Assembly: GCA_020848815.1 (NCBI GenBank)
Contig: JADLHL010000017.1
Location: 1-55,129, forward strand
Direction of reading: 5' to 3'
DNA: 55,129 nt
From: Chitinophagaceae bacterium
GTDB taxonomy: Bacteria; Bacteroidota; Bacteroidia; Chitinophagales; Chitinophagaceae
The notes beneath the pieces are model-generated. The model saw only the letters and a list, made by a program, of their open reading frames with translations. It ran no database searches and had not been told where the DNA came from. Each line of letters begins with the position of its first letter. Within the stretch, counting starts at the first letter, position 1. The translations under genes and the position numbers were made by a program. Of the stretch, positions 36,469 through 45,619 are shown in pieces.

Positions 36469-38928
36469 TTAGTTACCGCCAGATTTTACCCGGTTTTGTT
36501 CGTCGCCGGCACCACCGTTTTTACGGGGTGAAGGTCCTTTTACCGGCTTACCAAAGCGGTAGGTAAAGCTGATGTTGAGCACCTGATTGTCCCAATGGTT
36601 TTTGATGCGTAAATCAATGTTTTGGTATTTTACGGTACCGCGGAAATACTGCAAATCGAACGGATCACGGAAGTTGAGGCGCAGCTGACCTTTGTCTTTC
36701 ATCATCTTTTTGGTTACGGCAAAGTTGACAACGCCCATTGACTCAGCGGTAAGTACACCTTCGAGCATGCGGCTGCGGTAAAAACCACTGATTTCGCCAC
36801 CCCAACCCTTTTTGAAAGTAAACTGGTTTTGAATGTTGGTCATCCAGCCGGTCATTTCCAGTTCAAGAAAACCGCCATTGATTTCACCGCTAAACTTGTT
36901 GTGAAAAGCGTTTACATACACGTTGGTTCTCCACCATTTAGTTACTGGCACACCAGCATTAATGCTTACCCCAATCTGACGGCTGTTGGCCACATTGTCT
37001 TTGGTAAGAAAGGTCGTATTCGTAGCATCTTCCTGCCGAAAGACATCTGAAATCAAATCAGTGGTACGTGTGTAGTTAAGGGTAGTATTAAGGAATCCTT
37101 TGAAGCTGTGCTGCAATTCGATGTTGTGGGCAAATTGCGGTGTAAGATTAGGATTGCCTGATTGGTAGGTGTATTTATCGAGGAAGTATATGAAAGGGTT
37201 CATGTCTTCGTAGTCGGGACGTTCAATACGGCGGCCATAATTCAACACAAAGCTGTGTTTTTCATTAGCGGCATATTGTACATAAGCTGTAGGAAACAAC
37301 TGTGTGTACGAACGGGTAAAGTCGAGTGAAGAAGTTACCTGATCGCCTTTGGCATTGGTGTTTTCTGCCCGCAATCCCAACTGGCCACTCCATTTTTTGC
37401 TGAACTCTTTCGACAAATTCACATAAGCCGCATTAATGTTTTCGGTGTAAATGAAATGATTACTGCGGTCGGTATCAATGATCCAGTTGCCGGTGCTATG
37501 GTCAAACTCGGTATAGCGGGCATCGTTGTCGGTTTTTACAATGCTGGTTTTTACACCCGCTTCAAAACGAGCCTTGCCCTTCAACGGATGAGTGTAATCA
37601 ACTTTGGCACTGTAAATGTTGATGGTGGATGGCAAATCGCCACGCAGGTATTCATCTTCCTGCAGCTTGCTGCCATCTTTATCAAAAAAGTAGTTGGCAA
37701 AATGCTGATCGTTGCTGTTGCGATATTGCAGCACATCCACATCGGCAGTCAGCTCACGGCCGGTGCTGTCAAACTGGTGACGAAGGTTGGCATTGGCGCC
37801 CCAGTTTTTAAAGCGCATGTCGATTGAATTGGCCGCTTCTGTACGAGACACAAGCACATTTGAAGGGTCTTTGATAAGGGTACTGTTGGTATTGCTATTG
37901 TCGCTTTTGTTGCTGAAACCCGTCAGCGTAACACCCACAGTCGTTTTTTTACTGGCGTAATAATCGAAACCCAGCTTGGCGTTGTGCCCCATGTTTTCAC
38001 GGCGCATGTTGCTCACTTGTTCAAAGTTGCTCACCACTTGCTGAGTGGTCTGATTGCGAAATACCCGTTGCAATTCCAGCTCCTGAAAATTCTTATTGTA
38101 ATAAGATGAATAGTTGCCAAACAAATTCCACTTGTTGTTGCGATAATTCAGGTTCAGGCTGTTGTTTAATTTAGGGTAAACGCCCTGGCCACCACCTACG
38201 GTAAATGAACCATTGAAACCTTTCGCCTTGTTCTTTTTGGTCTTGATATTTATGATGCCAGCGTTACCAGCTGCATCGTATTTGGCTGGTGGATTGGTCA
38301 TAATTTCTAGCAATTCCAACTGGTTACTGGGCAGGTTGCGCAGGTAGTTGGCCAAATCGGTGCCACTCATATAAGTGGGTTTGCCATCAATCAATACCAT
38401 TACGCCGGCCTTGCCTTTCAGGCTAATGTTGCCGTCTTTGTCTACGGTGATGCCGGGCGATTTTTCCAACACCTCCAATGCTGTGATACCTGCGTTGCTG
38501 GCCTGGCCCTCTATGTTCACCACTGTGCGGTCAAGCTTTTGCTCCACCAATGGCTTTTTTACCGTTACCACTACATCTTGCAACTTTCCTGTGGCAGCTT
38601 CCAGTTCTGTGGTACCAGCGTCCTTGGTTTCACCGGCTACAATGGTTGTTTTTGTAAAAGAAGGCTGATAGCCCACTGCAGAAATGCGGAGCAGATACTG
38701 ACCTGCCAAAATTTGTTCCAGTTCGTACTGGCCTGCGGAGTTGCTCACACTGAGCTTTACCAGCGATGAATCTTTTGTTTTTAATAAGGCTACTGTAGCG
38801 GCGTCTACGCCCTTGCCCCCCGATTGTACCTGTCCTTTAAGTCCGCCTTTTGTGGTGGTTTGCGCCTGCAGGCCCGTAGCCAGCAATGTTGAAAATGCGA
38901 TACCAAGCAGTGAGGATAATGGTTTCAT
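36469..38928 (-). CDS. Outer-membrane beta-barrel receptor with carboxypeptidase-like N-terminus
   Basis: A TonB-dependent-receptor-like protein of 819 residues. The signal peptide ends near GLQAQ. Next is a carboxypeptidase regulatory-like domain (about 25-110, GGLKGQVQSGGKGVDAATVALL), a plug domain (VLEKSPGITVDKDGNISLKGKAGV and MVLIDGKPTYMSG), and a C-terminal beta-barrel with the ERPDYEDMNPF motif of the outer-membrane beta-barrel family 3. It has no obvious SusD partner, so it is unlikely to be a classic SusC for glycans. Ligand unknown. The start at 38928 is used because the signal peptide begins there; an ATG at 39039 adds 37 unlikely residues. Confidence 0.85.
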   Translation of the reverse strand: MKPLSSLLGIAFSTLLATGLQAQTTTKGGLKGQVQSGGKGVDAATVALLKTKDSSLVKLSVSNSAGQYELEQILAGQYLLRISAVGYQPSFTKTTIVAGETKDAGTTELEAATGKLQDVVVTVKKPLVEQKLDRTVVNIEGQASNAGITALEVLEKSPGITVDKDGNISLKGKAGVMVLIDGKPTYMSGTDLANYLRNLPSNQLELLEIMTNPPAKYDAAGNAGIINIKTKKNKAKGFNGSFTVGGGQGVYPKLNNSLNLNYRNNKWNLFGNYSSYYNKNFQELELQRVFRNQTTQQVVSNFEQVSNMRRENMGHNAKLGFDYYASKKTTVGVTLTGFSNKSDNSNTNSTLIKDPSNVLVSRTEAANSIDMRFKNWGANANLRHQFDSTGRELTADVDVLQYRNSNDQHFANYFFDKDGSKLQEDEYLRGDLPSTINIYSAKVDYTHPLKGKARFEAGVKTSIVKTDNDARYTEFDHSTGNWIIDTDRSNHFIYTENINAAYVNLSKEFSKKWSGQLGLRAENTNAKGDQVTSSLDFTRSYTQLFPTAYVQYAANEKHSFVLNYGRRIERPDYEDMNPFIYFLDKYTYQSGNPNLTPQFAHNIELQHSFKGFLNTTLNYTRTTDLISDVFRQEDATNTTFLTKDNVANSRQIGVSINAGVPVTKWWRTNVYVNAFHNKFSGEINGGFLELEMTGWMTNIQNQFTFKKGWGGEISGFYRSRMLEGVLTAESMGVVNFAVTKKMMKDKGQLRLNFRDPFDLQYFRGTVKYQNIDLRIKNHWDNQVLNISFTYRFGKPVKGPSPRKNGGAGDEQNRVKSGGN

Positions 38929-39043
38929 GGTGTGTTGTTTTTGGTTCGTTTGATCTGATGAAATTGATTGGGCAAAGATTGGTACCTTGTATTGCTTAGT
39001 ACAATAGAAAACAAGATAACTGGCTAAATACAGGTACAAACGG

Positions 39044-39067
39044 AAAGAGCCCGTTTCGGGGCTCTTT
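39044..39067. terminator. Terminator of lgt
   Basis: A perfect 9-bp stem (39044-39052 with 39059-39067) with a 6-base loop lies 50 bases after the lgt stop. T-rich bases follow on both strands. Confidence 0.75.
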
Positions 39068-39117
39068 TAGTGAGTTTCACCCGGAATGCAGGTGAGACGG
39101 ATGCAGTAAATAGAAGG

Positions 39118-40410
39118 TTACGCCTTGGCTTTCCGCTTATACAGAATAACGCCCACTCCCACCAAAATGAGGGCTAAGGCTATGAGTTCGGCCTGCGATG
39201 GATGAAATCCCAGCAGCTCGTTGGTAGTGTTCACCCTTATTTTTTCAATGAGGAAACGTTCGGTACCATTCATAATGAGGTACACGCCAAATAAAACGCC
39301 CGGCGCAAAAATGCGGGAACGCAAAAACCAGAGACCTGCAAAAAGCAACAGCCCCATTACAGTTTCATAAAAAGGTGTTGGGAAAACCGGCATGGGCAAG
39401 CGGTTGCTCCACTGGCCTTCGTAACCGGGTACTGGTATGCCTTCGCTCAGCACATTGTTCGGATAGGTATATGCCACCATCCAAGTGGGCAAAAAAGAAG
39501 GAGCTACGTAGCTGGTGTGCAAAATATCGGCAGTGGTATTAACTTCTTTCACACCGTGCTGTGCTCTTTTAAAATAGTTGAGGTGTACAGTGGCACTGTC
39601 ATTCCATTGCTTGGGGCTGCTGGCCAGTACCGCTTTTCCTTGTTCGTCGGCTACATAAGCACTGTTGGCCACGCCCCAGTCGCCGTCGCCGGCAACCTGG
39701 CAGCCAATACGGCCTACGGCATAGGCCAGCATCAGAGCCGGACCAAATGAATCAACCAAATGCCAAAGGTTGATTTTGTGTTTGCGGGCATACCACACAA
39801 TGGCGGCACCAGCACAAATCAATCCACCATAAAAAGTAAGGCCGCTGAAAGACAACAGCGCATTTACAGGATCGGCCACCAGCTCTTCCCAGTTTTCGAA
39901 GTTGTGAAAGAGTTTGGCACCACCAAAACCAAACACTGCTGCCAAAACAATCATATCGCCTACCCTGTCGCTGGGCCAAATGCGAATGCTGCGTTTTTCG
40001 GGTTTGCTCAGTTTGGTTTTATTGCCACTGTACCAGCGCCATCCGGCAAAAGCAATGGCTGCCAAAATTCCGGCGGGCAGGTTGCCCATTCCACTCAGTA
40101 GAAAGGCCTGCGGATCGGCCAGTGCATTTTCTTTATCTGTAAAAAAGCCGATGAATTTGAACCCGATGATAAAACCGAAGAAAGCATTCCAGATTATATC
40201 ACTCATGGGCGCCCCATCACCCACGGTTATTTGTGTTTCGGTAAAACCCAGCCAACCCGCTTGCTGACGACGTTTGAGTTCTGTTGTCAATGCCCAGGCG
40301 GCACTCAAAAAAGCCAGTGCTACCAGAAAACCAAACGTATTGATGAGTTTGAAAAATTGAATTTCTACACCAAAAACTTCTTTGAGGAAAAAATACAAAT
40401 TTGGGTACAT
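39118..40410 (-). CDS. lgt: Prolipoprotein diacylglyceryl transferase
   Basis: Lgt attaches diacylglycerol from phosphatidylglycerol to the lipobox cysteine of prelipoproteins at the inner membrane. Seven or so membrane helices are seen. Conserved parts are LTFYGGLICAG (about 191-201), AVGRIGCQVAGDGDWG (231-246) and NGTERFLIEK (381-390) with the essential arginine. At 430 residues it is much longer than the 290 of E. coli. The extra length includes a stretch of about 95 residues (247-340) between the GRIG motif and PVFPTPFYE. The window encodes several predicted substrates. Confidence 0.88.
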   Translation of the reverse strand: MYPNLYFFLKEVFGVEIQFFKLINTFGFLVALAFLSAAWALTTELKRRQQAGWLGFTETQITVGDGAPMSDIIWNAFFGFIIGFKFIGFFTDKENALADPQAFLLSGMGNLPAGILAAIAFAGWRWYSGNKTKLSKPEKRSIRIWPSDRVGDMIVLAAVFGFGGAKLFHNFENWEELVADPVNALLSFSGLTFYGGLICAGAAIVWYARKHKINLWHLVDSFGPALMLAYAVGRIGCQVAGDGDWGVANSAYVADEQGKAVLASSPKQWNDSATVHLNYFKRAQHGVKEVNTTADILHTSYVAPSFLPTWMVAYTYPNNVLSEGIPVPGYEGQWSNRLPMPVFPTPFYETVMGLLLFAGLWFLRSRIFAPGVLFGVYLIMNGTERFLIEKIRVNTTNELLGFHPSQAELIALALILVGVGVILYKRKAKA

Positions 40411-40452
40411 GCAACGTGGCTTTTTACAGACAATGCCTGAGTGAATAGCAAA

Positions 40453-40481
40453 TAAAAACCTTCCCGCCGAAACGGAAAGGT
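40453..40481 (-). terminator. Terminator of the bacilliredoxin gene
   Basis: A 9-bp stem with one G-T pair (40458-40466 with 40473-40481) and 6-base loop, followed on the minus strand by TTTTTATTT. It lies 30 bases after the stop. Confidence 0.82.
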
Positions 40482-40510
40482 CTTTTTATACAAAGCGTTG
40501 AATAGTTTGA

Positions 40511-40924
40511 TTAGCAGTGCTGCTCAAAGGCACTGATGAGGTTGCTGGCAATGACCTGTGCAGGGCGACCCTCAATCTGGTGACGTTCCAGCATGTGTAC
40601 CACCTGGCCATCTTTCAGCAAAGCAATAGCAGGTGAAGACGGAGGATAAGGCAGCAAATACTGACGAACCTGTGCTACTGCTTCGCGGTCGAAACCAGCG
40701 AAAGAAGTGGTAAGGAAATCTGGCTTTTTGCTGGCGTTGTGCACGGCCATCAGCACACCAGGACGGGCACTGCCAGCGCTGCAACCGCATACGCTGTTGA
40801 TCATTACCAGTGTAGTGCCTTGCTTTTTCATTTGCTCGTCTACCTCAGCTGGTGTCAACAACTCTTCAAAACCATATTCTGTCAACTCGGCCTTCATTGG
40901 CTCCACTATCTCTGCAGGATACAT
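40511..40924 (-). CDS. BrxA/BrxB-type bacilliredoxin
   Basis: A 137-residue thioredoxin-fold protein of the YphP/YqiW family. The signature C-G-C is at 46-48 in INSVCGCSAGSARP. MYPAEIVEPMKAELTEYGFE and PYPPSSPAIALLKDG also match the family. In Bacillus these proteins take bacillithiol off protein cysteines; whether this organism makes bacillithiol is not shown here. No redox partner gene is next to it. Confidence 0.9.
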   Translation of the reverse strand: MYPAEIVEPMKAELTEYGFEELLTPAEVDEQMKKQGTTLVMINSVCGCSAGSARPGVLMAVHNASKKPDFLTTSFAGFDREAVAQVRQYLLPYPPSSPAIALLKDGQVVHMLERHQIEGRPAQVIASNLISAFEQHC

Positions 40925-41045
40925 AATGTGTAAAGTTTATGCTAGTAAATAATGTGCAAAGTTGCGGCAATGATGCATTCGTTGTGCCTGTCGTTTCAAT
41001 CAGGTTGAGATAATTGCTGAAATCGAAAAGACATCGCATTTGTGT

Positions 41046-41088
41046 CATTGTGTCTTCTTTTTAAAACCAATAATGCCATTGTGTCTTT
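41046..41088. repeat. Paired direct repeat upstream of hsp20
   Basis: CATTGTGTCTT occurs at 41046-41056 and again at 41077-41087, start to start 31 bases, about three DNA helical turns. It lies about 110-150 bases before hsp20, in the 40925-41196 gap, which holds no gene I can support. Confidence 0.45.
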
Positions 41089-41196
41089 AAGTTGAAATAA
41101 GATGCTATCATTTACTTACAAATGGGGTACTAAAAGGCGATGGTACGGGCTTTGATTCCTTCTTTTCAAACAATTCAAACAAAAAAAGAATAGCAT

Positions 41197-41631
41197 ATGA
41201 CACAGACTAAATTCATCAACCGCCCTTATGGTAACCGTTTCAATGGTGTATTCAACAGCTTGCTCGCCGATATGGAACGTAGCTTTGGCCAGGCAGTACA
41301 GCAGCCTTATACTGCTCCGGTAAACATTGTGGAAACCGCAGATGCTTTTCATTTGGAATTGCTGGCACCAGGCCGCAACAAAGAAGCATTTACACTGAAT
41401 GTTGAAGATGGTCATCTGGTAATTGCTTACAAAGCTCCAGAAGCCACAGAAAGTAACATTCAATATGCCCGCAAAGAGTTTACGTTGCCTTCCTTTAGCC
41501 GTTCCTTTTTCCTCGATGATAAGGTGAACACTGACAGCATTCAGGCAAAATATGAACAAGGTATTCTAAAGGTTTTGCTGCCCAAAAAAGCGGAAGCACA
41601 ACCTGTGCAAAAGCAAATCAGCATACAGTAA
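41197..41631 (+). CDS. Small heat-shock protein, Hsp20/alpha-crystallin family
   Basis: A 144-residue ATP-independent chaperone that holds unfolding proteins. The alpha-crystallin domain (about 45-135) opens with TAPVNIVETADAFHLELLAPG. It ends with the conserved KYEQGILKVLLPK, in which G-I-L replaces the usual G-V-L. The C-terminal tail KAEAQPVQKQISIQ carries an I-S-I motif like the I-x-I/V used in oligomer assembly. A short N-terminal arm precedes the domain. It stands alone, with a paired direct repeat upstream and a strong terminator downstream, as expected for a stress gene. Confidence 0.93.
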   Translation: MTQTKFINRPYGNRFNGVFNSLLADMERSFGQAVQQPYTAPVNIVETADAFHLELLAPGRNKEAFTLNVEDGHLVIAYKAPEATESNIQYARKEFTLPSFSRSFFLDDKVNTDSIQAKYEQGILKVLLPKKAEAQPVQKQISIQ

Positions 41632-41681
41632 AACAGATATAGCATGCACTTGCGTGCAAGTATAGCAGTTGGTTTTTTAGC

Positions 41682-41716
41682 AGCCTCTCCGATTCTTCGG
41701 AGAGGCTTTTGTTTTT
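41682..41716 (+). terminator. Terminator of hsp20
   Basis: A perfect 11-bp stem (41682-41692 with 41697-41707) with a TTCT loop, then a T-rich run. It lies 50 bases after the stop. Confidence 0.92.
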
Positions 41717-41839
41717 ACTGCGTACTTTCGCTGAAGGAGTTTCGTTATCAGTGTGTTGTAGGTTGTAAACAGACAATAATTGATAAAAAAATTCATTAAC
41801 AGTTCGCTTCGCTACTACGTTATCAGAAAGTAAATCGCT

Positions 41840-43123
41840 ATGAAATTGAAAGTACTGTTGAGCTTCTTCGTTGTAATTTTCCTTCACTCCTCTTTGCAGG
41901 CTCAGGATAGTCTTCATGTACACAAGGCAGATAGCACCATTAGCTATCAGGATTCTTTGGATGCCATTAAATTGCGCATCATCAATATGAATCCGTATTT
42001 CACCCTGCATGTAGATTCTGTGTTGCAGTATGGATTTGAAATAAACAAGCCGGCTAAAAACTATTATTGGTATTTGAAAAATGCACCTGTAGGCGTGAAG
42101 CTGGATAAAAACAATGGCCAGCTATATTTCAAGGCTGAAAAATCTTATTTCAAAAGTGGCAAGCTCAAATATGATGTGCAGTACAAAGTAGAAATGGGTG
42201 TGCAATCGTTGATTAATCCATTGGAAAAAGTAGATACCTTTTGCACCATTGTTTTTTATAGTACAGAAATTATTGCTTCCAAATTGAAACCAACCATCAG
42301 CAATAACCTTACTTTGGAAGAAGGCGATTCTGTGAAGTTTCGCATTCAATGCGATGAAGGAACTTTTCCAACAGAGCACATTACCATGTACACAAACATT
42401 CCTATTGCCAACTACACATCGGTAAAGAAATGCGATGATGAATTTGAGTGGATGGTTCCTTACGATTTCATTCGAGATAATGATACAGCCAAGCAAAAGC
42501 AATTGGTGTTGCGATTTATTGGTGCAGATAAATTTTATAACAGAGATACAGCTGAAGTGAAATTATTTATCAGGCCTGGTATAGATTATCCTACACAATA
42601 TCAACTGCACAAAAGGGTTTCGAATGAGGTAGCTACTTACGTTGCTCAGTTGAAGCTTACCTTTTTTGTGATCAGCCGAAATATAAAGAAGAACAAATCG
42701 ACCCGTGTTGGATTCGATATTACCAGCTCTACCACTGCACTTGCGGGCACCGCACTGAGCACAGCAGGCGAATCAACCAGCACAAAAAATGTTGGAAAAA
42801 TATTGCCCAGTGTAGGCCTTACACTGGTACCTGTAAAAGAAGCCGTAGCCCCAAATAAAGTACAGGAGCAAAATACTGCCACTCAGGTACGTTCTGTAGC
42901 CAAACGGTTAGAATACCTGGTGAGTGAAAATGCGCTGATAGGAAGCCGTGATGTAACAGTGCAGGCAAAGATTAAAAAAATGCAAGACGATTTGAAAGCT
43001 GCCCGACTACAACTCGTTGACTTGCCATTGGTTGAGTTTGATGAAAACCTGACCTTAGAGCAGGTAGAAAAATTCTTCACCGATCCAAAGGTGAATAAGA
43101 AGTATAAGCTCAAAGTAAACTAA
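41840..43123 (+). CDS. Uncharacterised exported protein
   Basis: No named family is recognised. The 427-residue protein has a signal peptide ending near SSLQAQ. Residues about 45-240 have repeated beta-type segments (YFTLHVDSVLQYGFEINKP, YDVQYKVEMGVQ) that could form Ig-like domains: the phrase KNAPVGVKLDKNNGQLYFKA recalls cadherin/Ig-like 'putative Ig' domains. A Ser/Thr/Gly-rich stretch (about 295-320) and a charged C-terminal helix region (about 350-427, RVEYLV-like and LKAARLQLVDLP) follow. It ends in a 4-base convergent overlap with the next gene. Confidence 0.6.
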   Translation: MKLKVLLSFFVVIFLHSSLQAQDSLHVHKADSTISYQDSLDAIKLRIINMNPYFTLHVDSVLQYGFEINKPAKNYYWYLKNAPVGVKLDKNNGQLYFKAEKSYFKSGKLKYDVQYKVEMGVQSLINPLEKVDTFCTIVFYSTEIIASKLKPTISNNLTLEEGDSVKFRIQCDEGTFPTEHITMYTNIPIANYTSVKKCDDEFEWMVPYDFIRDNDTAKQKQLVLRFIGADKFYNRDTAEVKLFIRPGIDYPTQYQLHKRVSNEVATYVAQLKLTFFVISRNIKKNKSTRVGFDITSSTTALAGTALSTAGESTSTKNVGKILPSVGLTLVPVKEAVAPNKVQEQNTATQVRSVAKRLEYLVSENALIGSRDVTVQAKIKKMQDDLKAARLQLVDLPLVEFDENLTLEQVEKFFTDPKVNKKYKLKVN

Positions 43124-43590
43124 AGACAATTGTCTTTGCGCCGGGTATCAATAATGTATTGAATCTTCCAGTCGCCATTGAGCTTTACCAGTTGAAATGA
43201 ATTGACACCGCAATGGCTAAACTGGCCATTGAAATAAAACTGATATGGCGTCCACGCTGTGGCCATATTGCCATCAATATGAATGGCACCAATTGATATG
43301 CGTTCATCCAATGCGCCGGCTTTTTGTTTGGTAATGGATGACGCAAATTGTGCAACCGTATTTCCTCTTACAGTGTCGGTTTGTTGTTTGGTTTTAGTAA
43401 TGGTTTCCATGTGGGCATTGGAAGCAAAAGCCTGCATGATGCCAACAGAATCTGCCTTCCGCATGGCATCAAACATGTTGTTGATGACGGTAGCAACTGC
43501 TTTTTCTTCTGCTGTGGTTTGAGCAACACCAGCATGCCAGCTTATACTTGAAATAATTACAGCAGCTGTGGCCAACTTCCGATGTTTCAT
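43120..43590 (-). CDS. Exported SnoaL/NTF2-like protein
   Basis: A 156-residue protein with a signal peptide (AAVIISSISWHAGVAQ) and a NTF2/SnoaL-like cone fold: VATVINNMFDAMRKADSVGIMQAFA is the typical first helix pair, and YQFYFNGQFSHCGVNSFQLVKLNGDWKI is the final beta sheet. Family members are often small enzymes or ligand-binding proteins, so function is unknown. ATG 43590 is chosen for its signal peptide; an ATG at 43713 would lie in the speA 3' end. Confidence 0.78.
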   Translation of the reverse strand: MKHRKLATAAVIISSISWHAGVAQTTAEEKAVATVINNMFDAMRKADSVGIMQAFASNAHMETITKTKQQTDTVRGNTVAQFASSITKQKAGALDERISIGAIHIDGNMATAWTPYQFYFNGQFSHCGVNSFQLVKLNGDWKIQYIIDTRRKDNCL

Positions 43591-43621
43591 ATCTCCGTTT
43601 TTTGAATACGAAAAGTAGACA

Positions 43622-43646
43622 TAAAAAAAGCGACCCGAAGGCCGCT
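43622..43646 (-). terminator. Terminator of speA
   Basis: A 7-bp stem with one G-T pair (43629-43635 with 43640-43646) and a TTCG tetraloop, then a run of seven T on the minus strand. It begins 12 bases after the speA stop. Confidence 0.85.
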
Positions 43647-43657
43647 TGTCAAATTCT

Positions 43658-45088
43658 TTATTTAATATAGCCCAGTAACTTGAGCATGCTTTGTGCTGTT
43701 TGTTCTTTGGCATACACCCAATCTATGAGTTTACCATTTTTGTCGTGCTCCAAAATCACATGCTTGGGTGATGGTATCATGCAGTGCTTGATGCCACCAT
43801 ATCCGCTAATCTGATCTTGATAGGCACCTGTATGGAAGAAACCAACATACAGTGGCTCTGCACTCTCACCATTCAGCTTTGGCAAAAACACTTCGTTGAT
43901 ATGCTCTTCCGAATCATAATAATCGTGGCTATCGCAAGTGATACCACCCAATACTACCCGCTGGTAAGGGTTTTCCCATTTGTTTACAGGCAGCATTAAG
44001 AACTTCTCACCTATACCCCATGTATCGGGCAAGGTGGTAATGAAAGATGAATCAATCATGTACCAGCACTCACGGTCGTTCTGTACTTTTTCACCTATCA
44101 CACTGTAAATGTGTGCCATGCTTTCACCCACGGTATAGCTACCAAACTCAGTGAAAATGTTGGGCATGGGCACCTTCGCTTTTTTACAAGCAGATTTGAT
44201 GACGCCTACAATTTCATTGATCATAAATTGGTAGTCGTAGTCAAAACCAAGGCTGTGCTTGATAGGGAAACCGCCACCTATATTGATGGAATCCAGCTCT
44301 GGACAAATCTTCTTCAACTGGCAATAGAGGTTCACTACTTTGTTCAGCTCACTCCAGTAGTAGATATCATCTTTAATACCCTTGTTCAAAAAGATGTGGA
44401 GCATTTTGAGCTGAAACTTGTCTTCGTAGCCTTCAATATTGTCTACGTAAAATTCCAGTATATCTTTTGCCCGAATGCCCAAGCGGCTGGTGTAAAATGG
44501 AAAAGTGGGTTCTTCTTCTGCAGCCACCCGAATACCTAGCTTAAACGGCACTTTTACCGACTTTTTGTAAGCCAGCAATTCGTCTTTGTTGTCGAGGATG
44601 GGCACCACATTTTTGAATCCGGTATTCAGCAATTTGGCTATGCGGCTGGTATACGATTTTTGCTTATACCCGTTACAAATGATGTGGATGTCTTTTGTAA
44701 TCTTACGCTTTTCGTACAGCTTGTTGATGATCTCTATATCGTAAGCAAAAGATGTTTCGAGATGAATGCCATGCTTCAGCGCTTCTTCTACTACAAAGCT
44801 GAAATGACTACTCTTGGTGCAGTAGCAATAGTAGTACTGTCCTTCGTATTTGTGCTTTTTAATGGCATTGGCAAACATGTCTTTTGCCTGCTTGATCTGG
44901 CTGCCAATTTTGGGCAGGTAACTGATTTTTAAAGGCGTGCCATATTTTTCAATCAGGTACTTCAAATCAACGCCGTTGAATTTGAGGTAGCCATTTTCTA
45001 CAGTAAAGTCTTTCTGAGGAAAATCGAAAGTTTGATGAACGAGGTCGGTGTAGGTATTCTGCACCAGGTCGGCTATGCGTCTGTTCAT
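43658..45088 (-). CDS. speA: Arginine decarboxylase, short fold-III PLP type
   Basis: A 476-residue PLP-dependent decarboxylase. The PLP lysine is probably K92 in YCYCTKSSHF. The substrate histidine/glycine motifs include LDSINIGGGFPIKH and FTEFGSYTVGES, typical of fold type III amino-acid decarboxylases. In Bacteroidota such proteins are annotated as biosynthetic arginine decarboxylase, the first step to agmatine and polyamines. This protein is shorter than the 630-660 residue SpeA of E. coli, so the substrate (arginine versus a related diamino acid) is inferred, not seen. A -7 box lies just upstream. Confidence 0.85.
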   Translation of the reverse strand: MNRRIADLVQNTYTDLVHQTFDFPQKDFTVENGYLKFNGVDLKYLIEKYGTPLKISYLPKIGSQIKQAKDMFANAIKKHKYEGQYYYCYCTKSSHFSFVVEEALKHGIHLETSFAYDIEIINKLYEKRKITKDIHIICNGYKQKSYTSRIAKLLNTGFKNVVPILDNKDELLAYKKSVKVPFKLGIRVAAEEEPTFPFYTSRLGIRAKDILEFYVDNIEGYEDKFQLKMLHIFLNKGIKDDIYYWSELNKVVNLYCQLKKICPELDSINIGGGFPIKHSLGFDYDYQFMINEIVGVIKSACKKAKVPMPNIFTEFGSYTVGESMAHIYSVIGEKVQNDRECWYMIDSSFITTLPDTWGIGEKFLMLPVNKWENPYQRVVLGGITCDSHDYYDSEEHINEVFLPKLNGESAEPLYVGFFHTGAYQDQISGYGGIKHCMIPSPKHVILEHDKNGKLIDWVYAKEQTAQSMLKLLGYIK

Positions 45089-45120
45089 TTTGCGGAAAGC
45101 GTGGTTTTTTAAGAGGCAGA

Positions 45121-45128
45121 CAAAAGTA
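45121..45128 (-). promoter_or_regulatory. speA promoter, -7 box
   Basis: TACTTTTG on the minus strand matches the -7 consensus exactly and lies 32 bases before the speA start. It is just beyond the rplT terminator, so speA has its own transcript. Confidence 0.6.
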
Positions 45129-45152
45129 CTATTCTACAGCGGTATTGCGGAT

Positions 45153-45194
45153 GCAAAAAAATAACCGGAAATGGATGATGATCCCTTTCCGGTT
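45153..45194 (-). terminator. Terminator of rpmI-rplT
   Basis: A 9-bp stem (45163-45171 with 45186-45194) encloses a smaller 4-bp stem. TTATTTTTTT follows on the minus strand. It begins 27 bases after the rplT stop. Confidence 0.88.
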
Positions 45195-45221
45195 ACGATA
45201 TTGTTGGAATGATATCAATGC

Positions 45222-45566
45222 TTATTTCACTGATTCAACCAGCTTCTTGAATGAAGCAGGCTCATTCATCGCCAGGTCGGCCAGCACTTTGCGGTCGAGG
45301 GTGATACCCTTTTCGGCCAGTTTGTGCATGAATACGCTGTAGGTCAAGCCTTCTTCACGTACTGCGGCGTTGATACGGGCAATCCACAAAGCACGGTATT
45401 CACGCTTCTTGAGTTTGCGACCAACATAGCTGTAAGTCAAACCTTTTTCTACAATATTCTTGGCAACGGTATATACGTTTTTACGCTTGCCATAAAAGCC
45501 TTTGGCCTGGTCGAGTACTCTTTTACGACGGGCACGGCTGGCAACAGCATTTTTTGAACGAGGCAT
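45222..45566 (-). CDS. rplT: Ribosomal protein bL20
   Basis: The 114-residue protein begins with the basic, extended [26 protein letters not shown] and has a globular helical C-terminus, normal for bL20. It binds 23S rRNA early in large-subunit assembly and, in other bacteria, represses its own operon by binding the mRNA leader. It follows rpmI by 53 bases on the same strand. Confidence 0.97.
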   Translation of the reverse strand: MPRSKNAVASRARRKRVLDQAKGFYGKRKNVYTVAKNIVEKGLTYSYVGRKLKKREYRALWIARINAAVREEGLTYSVFMHKLAEKGITLDRKVLADLAMNEPASFKKLVESVK

Positions 45567-45619
45567 ATCAAAAGAAATTTAATAGTTGATGAAATGAAAT
45601 CTACCAGAATCGGCCGGTC

